Made by a program: the position numbers and the translations under genes | Shown here: positions 39,901-48,396 of the stretch, piece by piece | Position numbering within the stretch: position 1 is the stretch's first letter | How the letters are laid out: each line of letters starts with the position of its first letter | Assembly (NCBI RefSeq): GCF_001007935.1 | Contig: NZ_CP011451.1 | Span: 186,001 to 250,000, forward strand | Direction of reading: 5' to 3' | Length of the DNA: 64,000 bases | From: Nitrosomonas communis | GTDB taxonomy: Bacteria; Pseudomonadota; Gammaproteobacteria; Burkholderiales; Nitrosomonadaceae | The notes under the pieces: generated by a model | What the model was told of the DNA's origin: nothing | Databases searched by the model: none | What the model saw: the letters and a program-made list of their open reading frames with translations, nothing else

Positions 39901-40484
39901 TGGGTATGCGCTTGCCCTTTAGGCGTGCGTAATGCCCAAGCCGCATAGTGCAACGCATCATTTATGCGGACTGCGTTGTTTGCTTCATCCTCTAACCATC
40001 GGGCCACGTGTGTTGCAAACACCAACTCAGAAAAAGGCTCGCCAAACTCTTCTTCGAGTTTCTTTTCTAGAGCATTAGCGTCTATGGTTGGTAATACTTC
40101 ATCGCTCACCTTAGTTTTGGCACGACGTTGCACAAATTGCCGCTTACAGAAATAAAGCGGGGCAAGTTCATGATGACGCGCTGCAAGCACACGCACTTCC
40201 TTGTCTATACCAAATAACTGTGCAATGAAATCCTCCATCCACGGAGCAAGCTCAATCAGAAAAGCAGATTCATCTTTGAGTGACAAGCTATCCGGATGGA
40301 GGCGCGCCAGCTCCAAGCGTTTACACAGACCAGCATCACCTGCTTGCAGAAAGTCAAGAAATGCTTGATCCAGCTTGACTAAACCATCACGGCAATACAA
40401 ATCCGCAAAAACCATCCCAAATTTAAGATCAGGAATAATAACTTCTACTGATGGTTTGCTACGCATTAATGCTGAATTTGTCAT
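36948..40484 (-). CDS. Giant Fe-S flavoprotein fusing NfnB/GltD-like and NfnA/DHODB-like halves
   Basis: The 1178-residue protein has three parts. Residues ~1-270 are an unrecognised helical domain. Then cysteine clusters CIWCHEQGKDSC and MCAGTGHRICNDCMKSC precede a GltD-type FAD/NAD(P) oxidoreductase (VLVVGMGPAGYTLAHHL; second Rossmann VVVIGGGLTAIDAATEAL). From ~830 a ferredoxin-reductase-like FAD/NAD domain of the PyrK/NfnA type (FHPGQFFRFQ, LVGGGLGNAVL) ends in a CMMKEICAQC plus CFNQ [2Fe-2S] motif. NfnB-NfnA pairs are electron-bifurcating transhydrogenases; that activity here is inferred only. It lies behind pntAA on the same strand, 215 bases away. Confidence 0.8.
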   Translation of the reverse strand: MTNSALMRSKPSVEVIIPDLKFGMVFADLYCRDGLVKLDQAFLDFLQAGDAGLCKRLELARLHPDSLSLKDESAFLIELAPWMEDFIAQLFGIDKEVRVLAARHHELAPLYFCKRQFVQRRAKTKVSDEVLPTIDANALEKKLEEEFGEPFSELVFATHVARWLEDEANNAVRINDALHYAAWALRTPKGQAHTQQGVLFKSPEKLDYLHLLSMVTDDHAGYTVHRLEHLRQREGFSLTDNGTDLVGALDETNYCIWCHEQGKDSCSKGFKVKPKSAEEPAAFKKSELGALLTGCPLEERISEFHKLKSQGVAIGSLAMIVLDNPMCAGTGHRICNDCMKSCIYQKQDPVDIPQAETRTLKDVLELPWGFEIYSLLTRWNPLNLRRPLPRPATGKKVLVVGMGPAGYTLAHHLMNDGHTVVGVDGLKIEPLPAEISGVGLHGERISFNAIYDTNMLRVDLNERIPGGFGGVAEYGITVRWDKNFLQLIRLLLERRPEFALYGGVRFGGTMTVDDALALGFDHIALAAGAGRPTILDLPNGLARGVRAASDFLMALQLSGAAQADSIANVQLRLPVVVIGGGLTAIDAATEALAYYPVQVEKFLQRYELLASEQGETAVRNRWDEEERQIAEEFLAHARAIRAERAQATKEERAPDILKLLQSWGGATIAYRKRLIDSPSYTLNHEEVEKAMEEGIWFAEGLTPLRVDVDQWEHTQSIRFSAQTVNEAGQWQKIKEVDLPARAILVAAGTQPNTVLAREDEKYFKLNERYFAACDDQGNSVSLTRGNPKPEAPAVLLSHCDDGRFISFFGDLHPSYSGNVVKAMSSAKQGYPIVSRVLERVTPASAQLNAQFFAEMNHQLRPTVHKVERLTPNIIEVVVRAPMAARHFHPGQFFRFQNFVTLAPMIENTRLAMEGIALTGASVDFSSGLISLIALEMGGSANLFTLLKPGEPVVLMGPTGTPTEILPNETLVLVGGGLGNAVLFSIGAAARAAGCRVLYFAGYKKLVDRYKVAEIEAAADTIVWCCDEAPGFAPSRPGDFNFVGNIVQAMVAYGSGALGAQPISLADADRIIAIGSDRMMAAVGYARHHQLQPYLKKNHFAIGSINSPMQCMMKEICAQCLQPHKDPETGEITYVFSCFNQDQPLDWVDFSSLSSRLRQNSVQEKLTSQWLGRCLKNFN

Positions 40485-40644
40485 AATTGTTTATTGATAT
40501 TTTTATAGCAAAAAAAAATAGAGGACTCAGGGTGAAAAATGAAGTCGATTGCTTAAGACCGGCTCAAGCTAATTTTGAATAAAAAATGATATGGGTGCTA
40601 CTTTTTCACTATCGTAAGATTCTGTTTATTCCCAAAAAGCGTAT

Positions 40645-41916
40645 CTAGCAAATCATGCCGGCTGCGACGGTATTATTGCTCGTTTCATCAATAATAATGA
40701 AGCTACCGGTAGCACGATTATGAGCATAATTGTCAAATACAATTGGCTGCTGCACTTTCATCACCACCCGTGCGATATCATTCATTTTCAAGGAATCTGT
40801 TGTCTCATGATCGAGCGTATTGACATCCACACGATAGTCAATCTGACTTACCATTCCTTTGATCATACGCGTCGTGTGCTTGACGATATACTTACGGCGA
40901 GAATCAAGTTGCTGTTCAGATAGCCAGCATAGCATCGCAGCAAATTCCTTCTTGATTTGTGGCTGCTCAGCAGCTTTTACTAACATATCCCCACGAGAAA
41001 TATCTAAGTGATCTTCAATAGTCAGTGTGACAGATTGGGGTGCAAATGCATCCTCAAAAGAATGCTTGTACAAAAGGATTTCTTTAATGCGTGAAGATAA
41101 TCCAGAAGGAAGAATCGCCACTTCATCACCCACACGAATTGAGCCTGATTCAATTCGTCCCATGTATCCACGGAAATCGTGCAATTCTTCAGTTTGTGGA
41201 CGACAAACCCATTGCACAGGAAAGCGGAAATCATCGGTATTGACATCATGCTCAATATCGATATTTTCCAGCAAATCCATCAATGTCGTGCCTTCATACC
41301 AAGTCAACTTGTCGCCTCTTTCAACCACCATATCCCCGTTCAAGGCAGACATGGGAACATATTCAATATTACGTAAACGAAGCCCCTGGGCAAAAGAAGC
41401 AAAATCATTACGAATTCGCTCGTATACCTCGCGTGAATACCCCACCAAATCCATTTTATTAATGGCCACGACTAAATGAGGAATCCCTACCAAACTGGCA
41501 AGATAAGCATGGCGACGAGATTGCGTAAGTACACCTTTGCGTGCATCAATCAAAATAATCGCCAGATTAGCAGTAGATGCACCCGTAACCATATTTCGGG
41601 TATATTGCTCATGGCCAGGGGTATCGGCAATGATGAACTTACGTTTTGGCGTCGCAAAATAACGATAGGCCACATCGATCGTTATCCCTTGCTCCCGCTC
41701 TGCTTGTAAACCATCAGTTAATAAAGAAAGATCAACCGATTGCATCCCGCGTCTATTAGAACTACGCGCAATAGAGCTCAACTGATCCTCAAAAATCGAT
41801 TTGGAGTCATGCAACAAACGCCCAATCAGAGTGCTTTTCCCGTCATCCACACTCCCAGCAGTGATAAAACGCAACAGTTCGGCACGATCAAGCCTTACAT
41901 TTTTAACTTCTGACAT
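40645..41916 (-). CDS. cysN: Sulfate adenylyltransferase subunit 1 (GTPase)
   Basis: The 423-residue translation-factor-like GTPase has the P-loop AGSVDDGKSTLIGR, DTPGHEQYTRNM and NKMD. It regulates ATP sulfurylase, which forms APS from sulfate and ATP. It lacks a fused CysC APS kinase, in line with the APS-type reductase encoded two genes upstream. It is last of the sulfate-assimilation gene set on the minus strand. Confidence 0.95.
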   Translation of the reverse strand: MSEVKNVRLDRAELLRFITAGSVDDGKSTLIGRLLHDSKSIFEDQLSSIARSSNRRGMQSVDLSLLTDGLQAEREQGITIDVAYRYFATPKRKFIIADTPGHEQYTRNMVTGASTANLAIILIDARKGVLTQSRRHAYLASLVGIPHLVVAINKMDLVGYSREVYERIRNDFASFAQGLRLRNIEYVPMSALNGDMVVERGDKLTWYEGTTLMDLLENIDIEHDVNTDDFRFPVQWVCRPQTEELHDFRGYMGRIESGSIRVGDEVAILPSGLSSRIKEILLYKHSFEDAFAPQSVTLTIEDHLDISRGDMLVKAAEQPQIKKEFAAMLCWLSEQQLDSRRKYIVKHTTRMIKGMVSQIDYRVDVNTLDHETTDSLKMNDIARVVMKVQQPIVFDNYAHNRATGSFIIIDETSNNTVAAGMIC

Positions 41917-41986
41917 TTGGTAATAGCCTTTGACAAGTGATTCTTAAAATAGAAATGGTTTCTGTTTTTTCAACGAGCAAACTGAA

Positions 41987-42892
41987 TTAGAAATACCCTT
42001 CTTTTTTGCGCAATTCCATAGAGGCTTCTGAAGTCTGATCATCCATACGCGTGGCACCACGCTCAGTTATACGTGTCATAGCGGTTTCGACGATAATTTC
42101 ATTTATATTCTTAGCCTGAGAAATAACTGGGCAGGTACAGCTCATATCACCTACGGTGCGAAAACGCACCATCATTTTTTCTATGCGTTCCCCCTCTCTG
42201 GGCTGGACCAGATGTGATACTGGCAACAAACCGCTATCACGCGGAATAACCTCACGCCAATGAGAAAAATAGATAGAAGGCACTTCCAGCTGCTCGCGCT
42301 CAATATATTCCCACACATCTAACTCGGTCCAATTACTAATGGGGAAAACACGAATGTTTTCTCCTGGATGGGTGCGTGTATTGTAAAGACTCCATAGTTC
42401 GGGTCGCTGGTTTTTAGGATCCCATTGACCAAATTCATCGCGAAATGAAAATATACGCTCCTTGGCACGCGCTTTTTCCTCATCACGACGTGCTCCACCA
42501 ATGCAAGCATCAAGACGTAATTCCGCAATGGCATCCAATAAGGTAATGGATTGAAATGGGTTACGGCTTTGGTTTTCAGAGCGCAACACGACTCTACCTT
42601 GTTTGATAGAATCCTCCATACTGCGTATAATCAAGCGCTCACCTAACTCTTTGGCCCGATGATTACGAAACTCAATTACCTCGGGGAAATTGTGTTCGGT
42701 ATCAATATGTAATAACGGGAAAGGAAAGCGTCCTGGCCGAAAGGCTTTTTCAGCCAATCTGAGCAAAACGATGGAATCTTTTCCTCCGGAGAATAATAAT
42801 GCAGGATTAGTACATTCGGCCGCTACTTCCCGCATAATATGAATGGCTTCGCTTTCTAAGGCATCCAAGTGGGTAAAAGTTCGATGACTCAT
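41987..42892 (-). CDS. cysD: Sulfate adenylyltransferase subunit 2
   Basis: The 301-residue ATP sulfurylase catalytic subunit belongs to the PP-loop family, with the ALLFSGGKDSIVLLRLAEKAF motif and GGARRDEEKARAKER. It forms the CysDN complex with the downstream GTPase (70 bases away). It follows cysH by 37 bases. Confidence 0.96.
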   Translation of the reverse strand: MSHRTFTHLDALESEAIHIMREVAAECTNPALLFSGGKDSIVLLRLAEKAFRPGRFPFPLLHIDTEHNFPEVIEFRNHRAKELGERLIIRSMEDSIKQGRVVLRSENQSRNPFQSITLLDAIAELRLDACIGGARRDEEKARAKERIFSFRDEFGQWDPKNQRPELWSLYNTRTHPGENIRVFPISNWTELDVWEYIEREQLEVPSIYFSHWREVIPRDSGLLPVSHLVQPREGERIEKMMVRFRTVGDMSCTCPVISQAKNINEIIVETAMTRITERGATRMDDQTSEASMELRKKEGYF

Positions 42893-42929
42893 TCTTCTTT
42901 AACCTTCTAACAAAAAAATTCAGTATTAT

Positions 42930-43634
42930 CTATTTGATCCAGGCGGCTTTACCTACATGCAAGCCGCATTCCTTGGAGCCAGAATTCTCCCACCACCAGC
43001 GCCCAGAGCGAATGTCCTCCCCAGGTGTTATCGCACGTGTACAAGGAGCACAACCAATACTTGGATAAAAACGATCATGCAATTTGTTGTAAGGGACATT
43101 ATATTGTTTAAGATATGCCCATACTTCGGTATTACTCCATTCACAGAGTGGATTAAACTTCTGCAAGTTGTTTTCAGCATCAAACGTGGATATGGATAGA
43201 CCATCTCGCGTGACGGCTTGTTCACGACGCATTCCTGTGATCCAGGCACCCTTGCCCGCTAATGCTCGGCGAAGTGGCTCAACTTTGCGGATATAACAGC
43301 ATCGTTTGCGTAACTCGACATTCTGATAAAAACCATTAGGGCCATTTTGGGCGATATAGCTTTCCACTGCAGCCGCCTCAGGAAAATATACCTGGAGAGA
43401 AACGCCATAGCGATCTTTTATTTGTTGCATCAGATTGTAGGTTTCTTGTGGCAACCGCCCTGTATCTAGCGTAAACATAGCAATATGCGGATAGTACCGC
43501 GTGATCAAGTCCGTCAAAACCATGTCTTCGGCACCAAAACTATTGGCAAACACAGCGGGTGCATATTCTCGCTGTATCTTTGCGAGCAAAACATGTAGTT
43601 GCTCGACTTTTTGTGCTACTTCAGATTGACCCAT
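42930..43634 (-). CDS. cysH: Adenylyl-sulfate (APS) reductase, assimilatory
   Basis: The 234-residue CysH-family protein carries KRCCYIRKVEPL and SIGCAPCTRAI, the four cysteines that bind a [4Fe-4S] cluster in APS-specific reductases; the PAPS-type enzymes lack the CC and CxxC pairs. It therefore most likely reduces APS directly to sulfite, which fits the lack of an APS kinase in this gene set. It is 20 bases behind the sulfite reductase gene. Confidence 0.94.
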   Translation of the reverse strand: MGQSEVAQKVEQLHVLLAKIQREYAPAVFANSFGAEDMVLTDLITRYYPHIAMFTLDTGRLPQETYNLMQQIKDRYGVSLQVYFPEAAAVESYIAQNGPNGFYQNVELRKRCCYIRKVEPLRRALAGKGAWITGMRREQAVTRDGLSISTFDAENNLQKFNPLCEWSNTEVWAYLKQYNVPYNKLHDRFYPSIGCAPCTRAITPGEDIRSGRWWWENSGSKECGLHVGKAAWIK

Positions 43635-43654
43635 CTATTTTAATCAAGCAAAGT

Positions 43655-45751
43655 TTAAACTACGGCTGACTGCGAAATTTTCTGGAATTGTAATGGCTTA
43701 TCTATAGCTTGCGGTAGCGAGCCTGTTAAGTCGAGCTGACTGTCAAACTGGGTACAAAACTTGGCCACATCGAGTGTCCATACATCCAATTCCGCATACC
43801 ATTCAGTCAACAAGGCATCTGTCAATTCATTGGCAGAATGCGCAAATTCTCGAGCAAGTTTAGCTAGTTGTTGAGATAGATTAGGTTGGGTTGGCAACAC
43901 ACGTTGTAGTTCTTCCGCCTGCTCTATCAGGCTTTCATATTTCTGACCACCCACCAGTTGGGTCAATCCTTGGCTGATCAAACGGACAATTTCTTCCGCA
44001 CACTTGGCTGACTCCTTAAATTTACGCTGAAACTTTAGTGCATTACGATAATTACGCTCGTTTGCAGCATCAAAGAAAGCTGTGCCGATCTGCTGCTGTT
44101 TTGCACCTGCACACTCTCCACCACCCAGCTGTAATACTCTGAAATCATCTCTCTGACCGTGATCGCGTAGCACTGACTGCAAATCTTCCTGCTTAACTTC
44201 TACCACATCAGCCAGTAATTCAGCGAAATAACTCTGGCCAACTCGTCGCGTCCAATTAAAAAACGTTTCTTCCATTTCACGGTCTGCGGCATACGCTGAT
44301 TTCACCCGCTCTACCGCCAGCTCGATACGGGCGCTTGGTACCGATGGACCTTTAAAAGCCAAACCACCATTAACCATACCATTGCCACCGAAATACATCT
44401 GATAATGCGGCACCAATTTACCAAACATGCGCTTACCTTCGCCATAAATTCCTATATCACCACTTTCCGGCTGAGCGCAGCCATTGTGACAGCCCGAAAC
44501 CCGAATACGCAGATCATCGCTTCCACCTGATAATTTACCTCCGACAGTCGGACTGGAAGTAATTCCCAAGCGGCAGGTGGATGTTCCAGGACAAGCCACG
44601 ACATTGTCACCTGCTTGAGGTAAACCCAAACCGAGATTGGCGAGTGCAGACCGAATCTCCACTATATTTTTTCGTGGCACATCAACCAATATCAAATTCT
44701 GATCCTGCGTGGCACGAACTTCTGGCAAGTCATATTGCTTTAATATGCTGGCAATGCCACGCATCTGGATCGAAGTCAATTGCCCGAGGCGTACGCTGAC
44801 CGGCACTACGTACAATCCGGCTTGCTTTTGCGCGAACAGCGCCCGGGGAGCGCCAGGACCGGGCACCTCACTCTCCTCCATACCACCTGTCCACTCCCCT
44901 TTGGGATAATCCTGCTCGACCAATACTTCTTTGACACGCGCGAGTTCTTCCCGATACTTCTCGATAAACCCATCTGCACCAAATTTGTCGACTAGAAACT
45001 TGATACGCGATTTCGCACGTTTACTGCGATCAGAATACTTGTTATGCAGGGTGAGAACAGCTTCTATCACCAACAACAAGTCCTTTTCTTCGATGAACGA
45101 TTCAACCTCAATTCCCTCACGAGGTTTATGCCCAAGCCCCCCACCTACCAGGACTTTAAATCCAAAACGCGTACCCTGCCTAATTGCTATCACGCCAAGA
45201 TCATGAATCATCCCTTGCGCACAATCCGACTCGCATCCAGAGAAACTGATCTTGAATTTGCGCGGCATCAGCTGATTCAGAGGTTTACGTAGAAAATGTT
45301 TAACTACTCCATTAAGATGTGCACTGATATCAGTATGCTCACGTGAACAAATACCTGTCAGAGGGCAAGCTGTTACATTGCGTATGGTGTTTCCGCACGC
45401 CTCACGTGTCGTGAGCCCGCCTTTCGCCAAATGACGCATCACAGCCGGTGTATCTGCTAATGGCACATAATGCAGTTGAATATCTTGCCGCGTGGTAATA
45501 TGCGCTTCGCCATGCGGCACATAATTCTCCAGTACGTCTGCAATTGCATTTAACTGCATCGGAATTAACCGTCCCCCAGGAATTTTGACACGCACCATAT
45601 TGACGCCTTCCTGACGTTGCCCATAAATCCCCATTTGCAATCGGGTAGCGGTGAAACGATCGGTATCCATACGTTGCGCAAAAAAATCCTGCAATGATTG
45701 ATCGTATGAATCGATTTCCTCATCATTAGCGAGATCAGTTAAATAATTCAT
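43655..45751 (-). CDS. Nitrite/sulfite reductase hemoprotein with C-terminal helical extension
   Basis: The 698-residue protein has two siroheme/ferredoxin-like repeats. The [4Fe-4S]-siroheme cysteines lie in CPGTSTCRLG and SGCHNGCAQPE. Position next to cysH makes sulfite reduction to sulfide the likely role, but the family also holds nitrite reductases. About 150 residues after ~545 (from LQLGGGECAGAKQQQ on) form an extra, mostly helical domain that CysI proteins of about 570 residues do not have; it may bind a partner or electron donor. It is first in the minus-strand sulfate set. Confidence 0.88.
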   Translation of the reverse strand: MNYLTDLANDEEIDSYDQSLQDFFAQRMDTDRFTATRLQMGIYGQRQEGVNMVRVKIPGGRLIPMQLNAIADVLENYVPHGEAHITTRQDIQLHYVPLADTPAVMRHLAKGGLTTREACGNTIRNVTACPLTGICSREHTDISAHLNGVVKHFLRKPLNQLMPRKFKISFSGCESDCAQGMIHDLGVIAIRQGTRFGFKVLVGGGLGHKPREGIEVESFIEEKDLLLVIEAVLTLHNKYSDRSKRAKSRIKFLVDKFGADGFIEKYREELARVKEVLVEQDYPKGEWTGGMEESEVPGPGAPRALFAQKQAGLYVVPVSVRLGQLTSIQMRGIASILKQYDLPEVRATQDQNLILVDVPRKNIVEIRSALANLGLGLPQAGDNVVACPGTSTCRLGITSSPTVGGKLSGGSDDLRIRVSGCHNGCAQPESGDIGIYGEGKRMFGKLVPHYQMYFGGNGMVNGGLAFKGPSVPSARIELAVERVKSAYAADREMEETFFNWTRRVGQSYFAELLADVVEVKQEDLQSVLRDHGQRDDFRVLQLGGGECAGAKQQQIGTAFFDAANERNYRNALKFQRKFKESAKCAEEIVRLISQGLTQLVGGQKYESLIEQAEELQRVLPTQPNLSQQLAKLAREFAHSANELTDALLTEWYAELDVWTLDVAKFCTQFDSQLDLTGSLPQAIDKPLQFQKISQSAVV

Positions 45752-46101
45752 CCTATTTCTTCTCTCCGTAATTTCTTTACCACATCAGCTTATTGCCAAT
45801 GAGGATAAAAATATTAATAATTTTTATTGTTATTTTATCTGATATCTATCTTCTGGCGTTAGTGGTTATCAACATTCATTTTTTTCAAAGAAAAAGCAGT
45901 ACTGGCAAACAAGTATCAGACCATTTTTATATCCTTCCCTTAATTGACTCTTCCCACCTTAAAAATTTGACTTCTCATACGATTTTATGTTTTTTGCAAG
46001 ATTTCCTCTAGCTGGATGGATGCATCATAACAGCATCATTATATTTCTCATAATAATATTAAATTAGATTATTATAATATTATGTTATAATGAAAAACAT
46101 T
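45752..46101. promoter_or_regulatory. Divergent control region between sulfite reductase and cysB-like genes
   Basis: About 350 AT-rich bases separate the two divergent genes. Near 46050-46095 lies an imperfect palindrome of AT-only sequence around ATTATAATATTATG, containing TATAAT elements close to the cysB start. By analogy with CysB-type control it should hold the regulator sites for both directions; exact boxes cannot be set by eye. Confidence 0.4.
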
Positions 46102-47064
46102 ATGAGATTGCAACAATTACGTTATTTGCGTGAAATCGTTAACAAGAATCTGAATCTGTCGAAAGCTGCCGAAAGTCTGCACACATCACAACCTGGAATA
46201 AGCCGGCAAATTCAACTTCTTGAAGAAGAGCTAGGTGTGGATATTTTTGTTCGTAATGGCAAGCGTATTGTAAAAATTACCCCCCCAGGCGAGGTTATCG
46301 TCGAGATTGCTGAGAAGATGCTCAAAGATGTTGAAAACTTGAAGCAAATCAGCCAGGAATTTAGTGATAAAGCGAGCGGCACCCTGATTATTGCCACGAC
46401 CCATACCCAGGCACGTTATGCACTCCCACCCGTTATCAAGCGTTTTACCGAAAAATACCCTAAAGTTAAACTCATACTACGTCAAGGTAACCCAACCCAA
46501 ATCTCCACTTTGGTATCTTCAGGCGAAGCTGATTTAGCCATTGCGACAGAGGCAATCGAGTTGTTTCAAGAACTCGTCATGCTTCCCTGCTATCAGTGGA
46601 ATCGTAGTATTATCGTTACCCCAAAGCACCCCCTGCTCAAACAACATCCGCTGACATTAGAAGCGATTGCGCAATATCCCATCATTACCTATGATTTCGC
46701 GTTTACCGGTCGCTCAAAAATTAACCAGGCGTTTGCATCTAAAGGACTGACTCCCAACGTGGTGCTCACTGCAATAGATGCGGATGTAATTAAAACTTAT
46801 GTAGAACTTGGTTTAGGTATTGGCATTTTAGCAAAAATGGCTTTCGACACGCACCGCGACAAACATCTGCGCGCAATTGACGCCAGTCATTTGTTTGAAC
46901 CTAGCACGACGCGTATCGGCATCAGCCGTAATAGCTATATTCGCAGTTATATCTATGACTTCATCGAAATGTTTGCTCCCCACCTTGATGAAGCTACGGT
47001 CAAAGCTGCTATGAAAAACCAGCTGATAACACCTGCACAAGATACACCGCAAACAATTAAATAA
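46102..47064 (+). CDS. cysB: CysB-type LysR-family regulator
   Basis: The 320-residue LysR protein starts MRLQQLRYLREIVNKNLNLSKAAESLHTSQPGISRQI, the CysB/Cbl-type helix-turn-helix. Its effector domain carries TTHTQARYALPPVIKRF, the segment that binds N-acetylserine or sulfate in CysB. ATG 46102 is preferred over 46090. It is divergent from the sulfate assimilation genes and probably controls them. Confidence 0.9.
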   Translation: MRLQQLRYLREIVNKNLNLSKAAESLHTSQPGISRQIQLLEEELGVDIFVRNGKRIVKITPPGEVIVEIAEKMLKDVENLKQISQEFSDKASGTLIIATTHTQARYALPPVIKRFTEKYPKVKLILRQGNPTQISTLVSSGEADLAIATEAIELFQELVMLPCYQWNRSIIVTPKHPLLKQHPLTLEAIAQYPIITYDFAFTGRSKINQAFASKGLTPNVVLTAIDADVIKTYVELGLGIGILAKMAFDTHRDKHLRAIDASHLFEPSTTRIGISRNSYIRSYIYDFIEMFAPHLDEATVKAAMKNQLITPAQDTPQTIK

Positions 47065-47106
47065 ACCTGTATAGCATTCGCTTGCGCAGGCTATATGAAC
47101 AATTTC

Positions 47107-48396
47107 TTAGTAGCTGTTTCCTCTGCTCTGACCTACATCTATCGCGGACACCAAACTACTCCGATTTCCCCAGGCATTTCGGATAAAGGATACTACTTGA
47201 GCGACTTCTTCGTCCCGAATGATCTGCTGAAATGGAGGCATGCCATAAGGTCTGGGATTTGCTGCTGTAGTAGGGGGATAACCTCCATTCAGTACACTGC
47301 GAATGACGTTAGTAGGAATCGTCATGATAATGCTACGATTACCCGCCAATGCAGGATAAATGCCTGACGCCCCTTGGCCTGTTATGCCATGGCATCCCTC
47401 GCAGTATCTCTTATATAACTTCTCCCCCTGTGCTAAGTACTTCCGGACATTTTCAGGCATTTCCGGATAACTCACTTCAGGCTGAGCATTACTCTCAGGT
47501 ATTGACTTAAGATAAACAGCCATGGCACGCAGGTCATCCTGTGATAAGTACTGCAAGCTTTGCCTGACAACCGTTCCCATTGGCCCCGATGTCATAGCAC
47601 GCTGAGATACGCCAGATGAAAGCAGCTCGATAATCTCCTCAATAGCCCAATGCATGCTTCCCGCTTCCTGCCGAGAAGTCAACGAGGGTGCATACCAGTT
47701 CGACCCCATGATTTGGCCTCCACCAACAGTATCTTCTTGAATTGCACCCAGCACATTTCTGGCAATGTGACACGCATTGCAATGGCCTAGTCCTTGTACC
47801 AAATAAGCACCTCGGTTCCATTCGTCACTCTTGCTCTGATCCGGTTCGTAGACTCCTTGTTTGAAAAAGAGGGCGCGCCACAGATATAAAAGCGGTCTAG
47901 AGTTATAAGGGAAGCGGATTTCATGAGGTGGGTTGGATTGCGACACAGCAGGAATTGACTGCAGATAGGCAAAAATCAGGTCAGCATCCGCACGTGTCAC
48001 CTTCGTGTATTCGGTATAAGGAAATGCAGGATAGAGGAGTTTACCATCGCGCGATTTGCCCTCATGCATCGCCTTCCAGAAATCCTCTTCGCTCCAGGAG
48101 CCGATACCCGTTTCTTTATCAGGCGTGATATTGGGAGTGATAAAAGTCCCAAATGATGTTAGCAATCGATGTCCTCCTGCAAATGGTCGACCTCCTTTGG
48201 CAGTATGACATCCCAAGCAATTCCCCACACGTGCAAGATACTCACCTTGTGCTTGTCGCTGTTCTGATAGGATGGAATTTTCAGGAGAAGCATTGACCAC
48301 AGCGGTATGAGTCACCATCAGCAAGGTCAGCATATAGCCAAGAAATAAAAAATTATTTTTTGATCCCCGAGCAATAATCATCATGGTTGGTATCAT
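47107..48396 (-). CDS. Exported triheme cytochrome c (dehydrogenase-subunit type)
   Basis: The 429-residue protein has an N-terminal hydrophobic signal (FLFLGYMLTLLMVTHTAVVNA) and three c-heme motifs CLGCH, CNACH and CEGCH. It also has the family-typical GGRPFAGGHRLLTSFGTFITPNITPD segment. It resembles the cytochrome c subunits of membrane-bound alcohol/gluconate dehydrogenases, but no dehydrogenase gene adjoins it. Its start overlaps the end of the diheme gene by 4 bases, so the two are coupled. Confidence 0.85.
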   Translation of the reverse strand: MIPTMMIIARGSKNNFLFLGYMLTLLMVTHTAVVNASPENSILSEQRQAQGEYLARVGNCLGCHTAKGGRPFAGGHRLLTSFGTFITPNITPDKETGIGSWSEEDFWKAMHEGKSRDGKLLYPAFPYTEYTKVTRADADLIFAYLQSIPAVSQSNPPHEIRFPYNSRPLLYLWRALFFKQGVYEPDQSKSDEWNRGAYLVQGLGHCNACHIARNVLGAIQEDTVGGGQIMGSNWYAPSLTSRQEAGSMHWAIEEIIELLSSGVSQRAMTSGPMGTVVRQSLQYLSQDDLRAMAVYLKSIPESNAQPEVSYPEMPENVRKYLAQGEKLYKRYCEGCHGITGQGASGIYPALAGNRSIIMTIPTNVIRSVLNGGYPPTTAANPRPYGMPPFQQIIRDEEVAQVVSFIRNAWGNRSSLVSAIDVGQSRGNSY

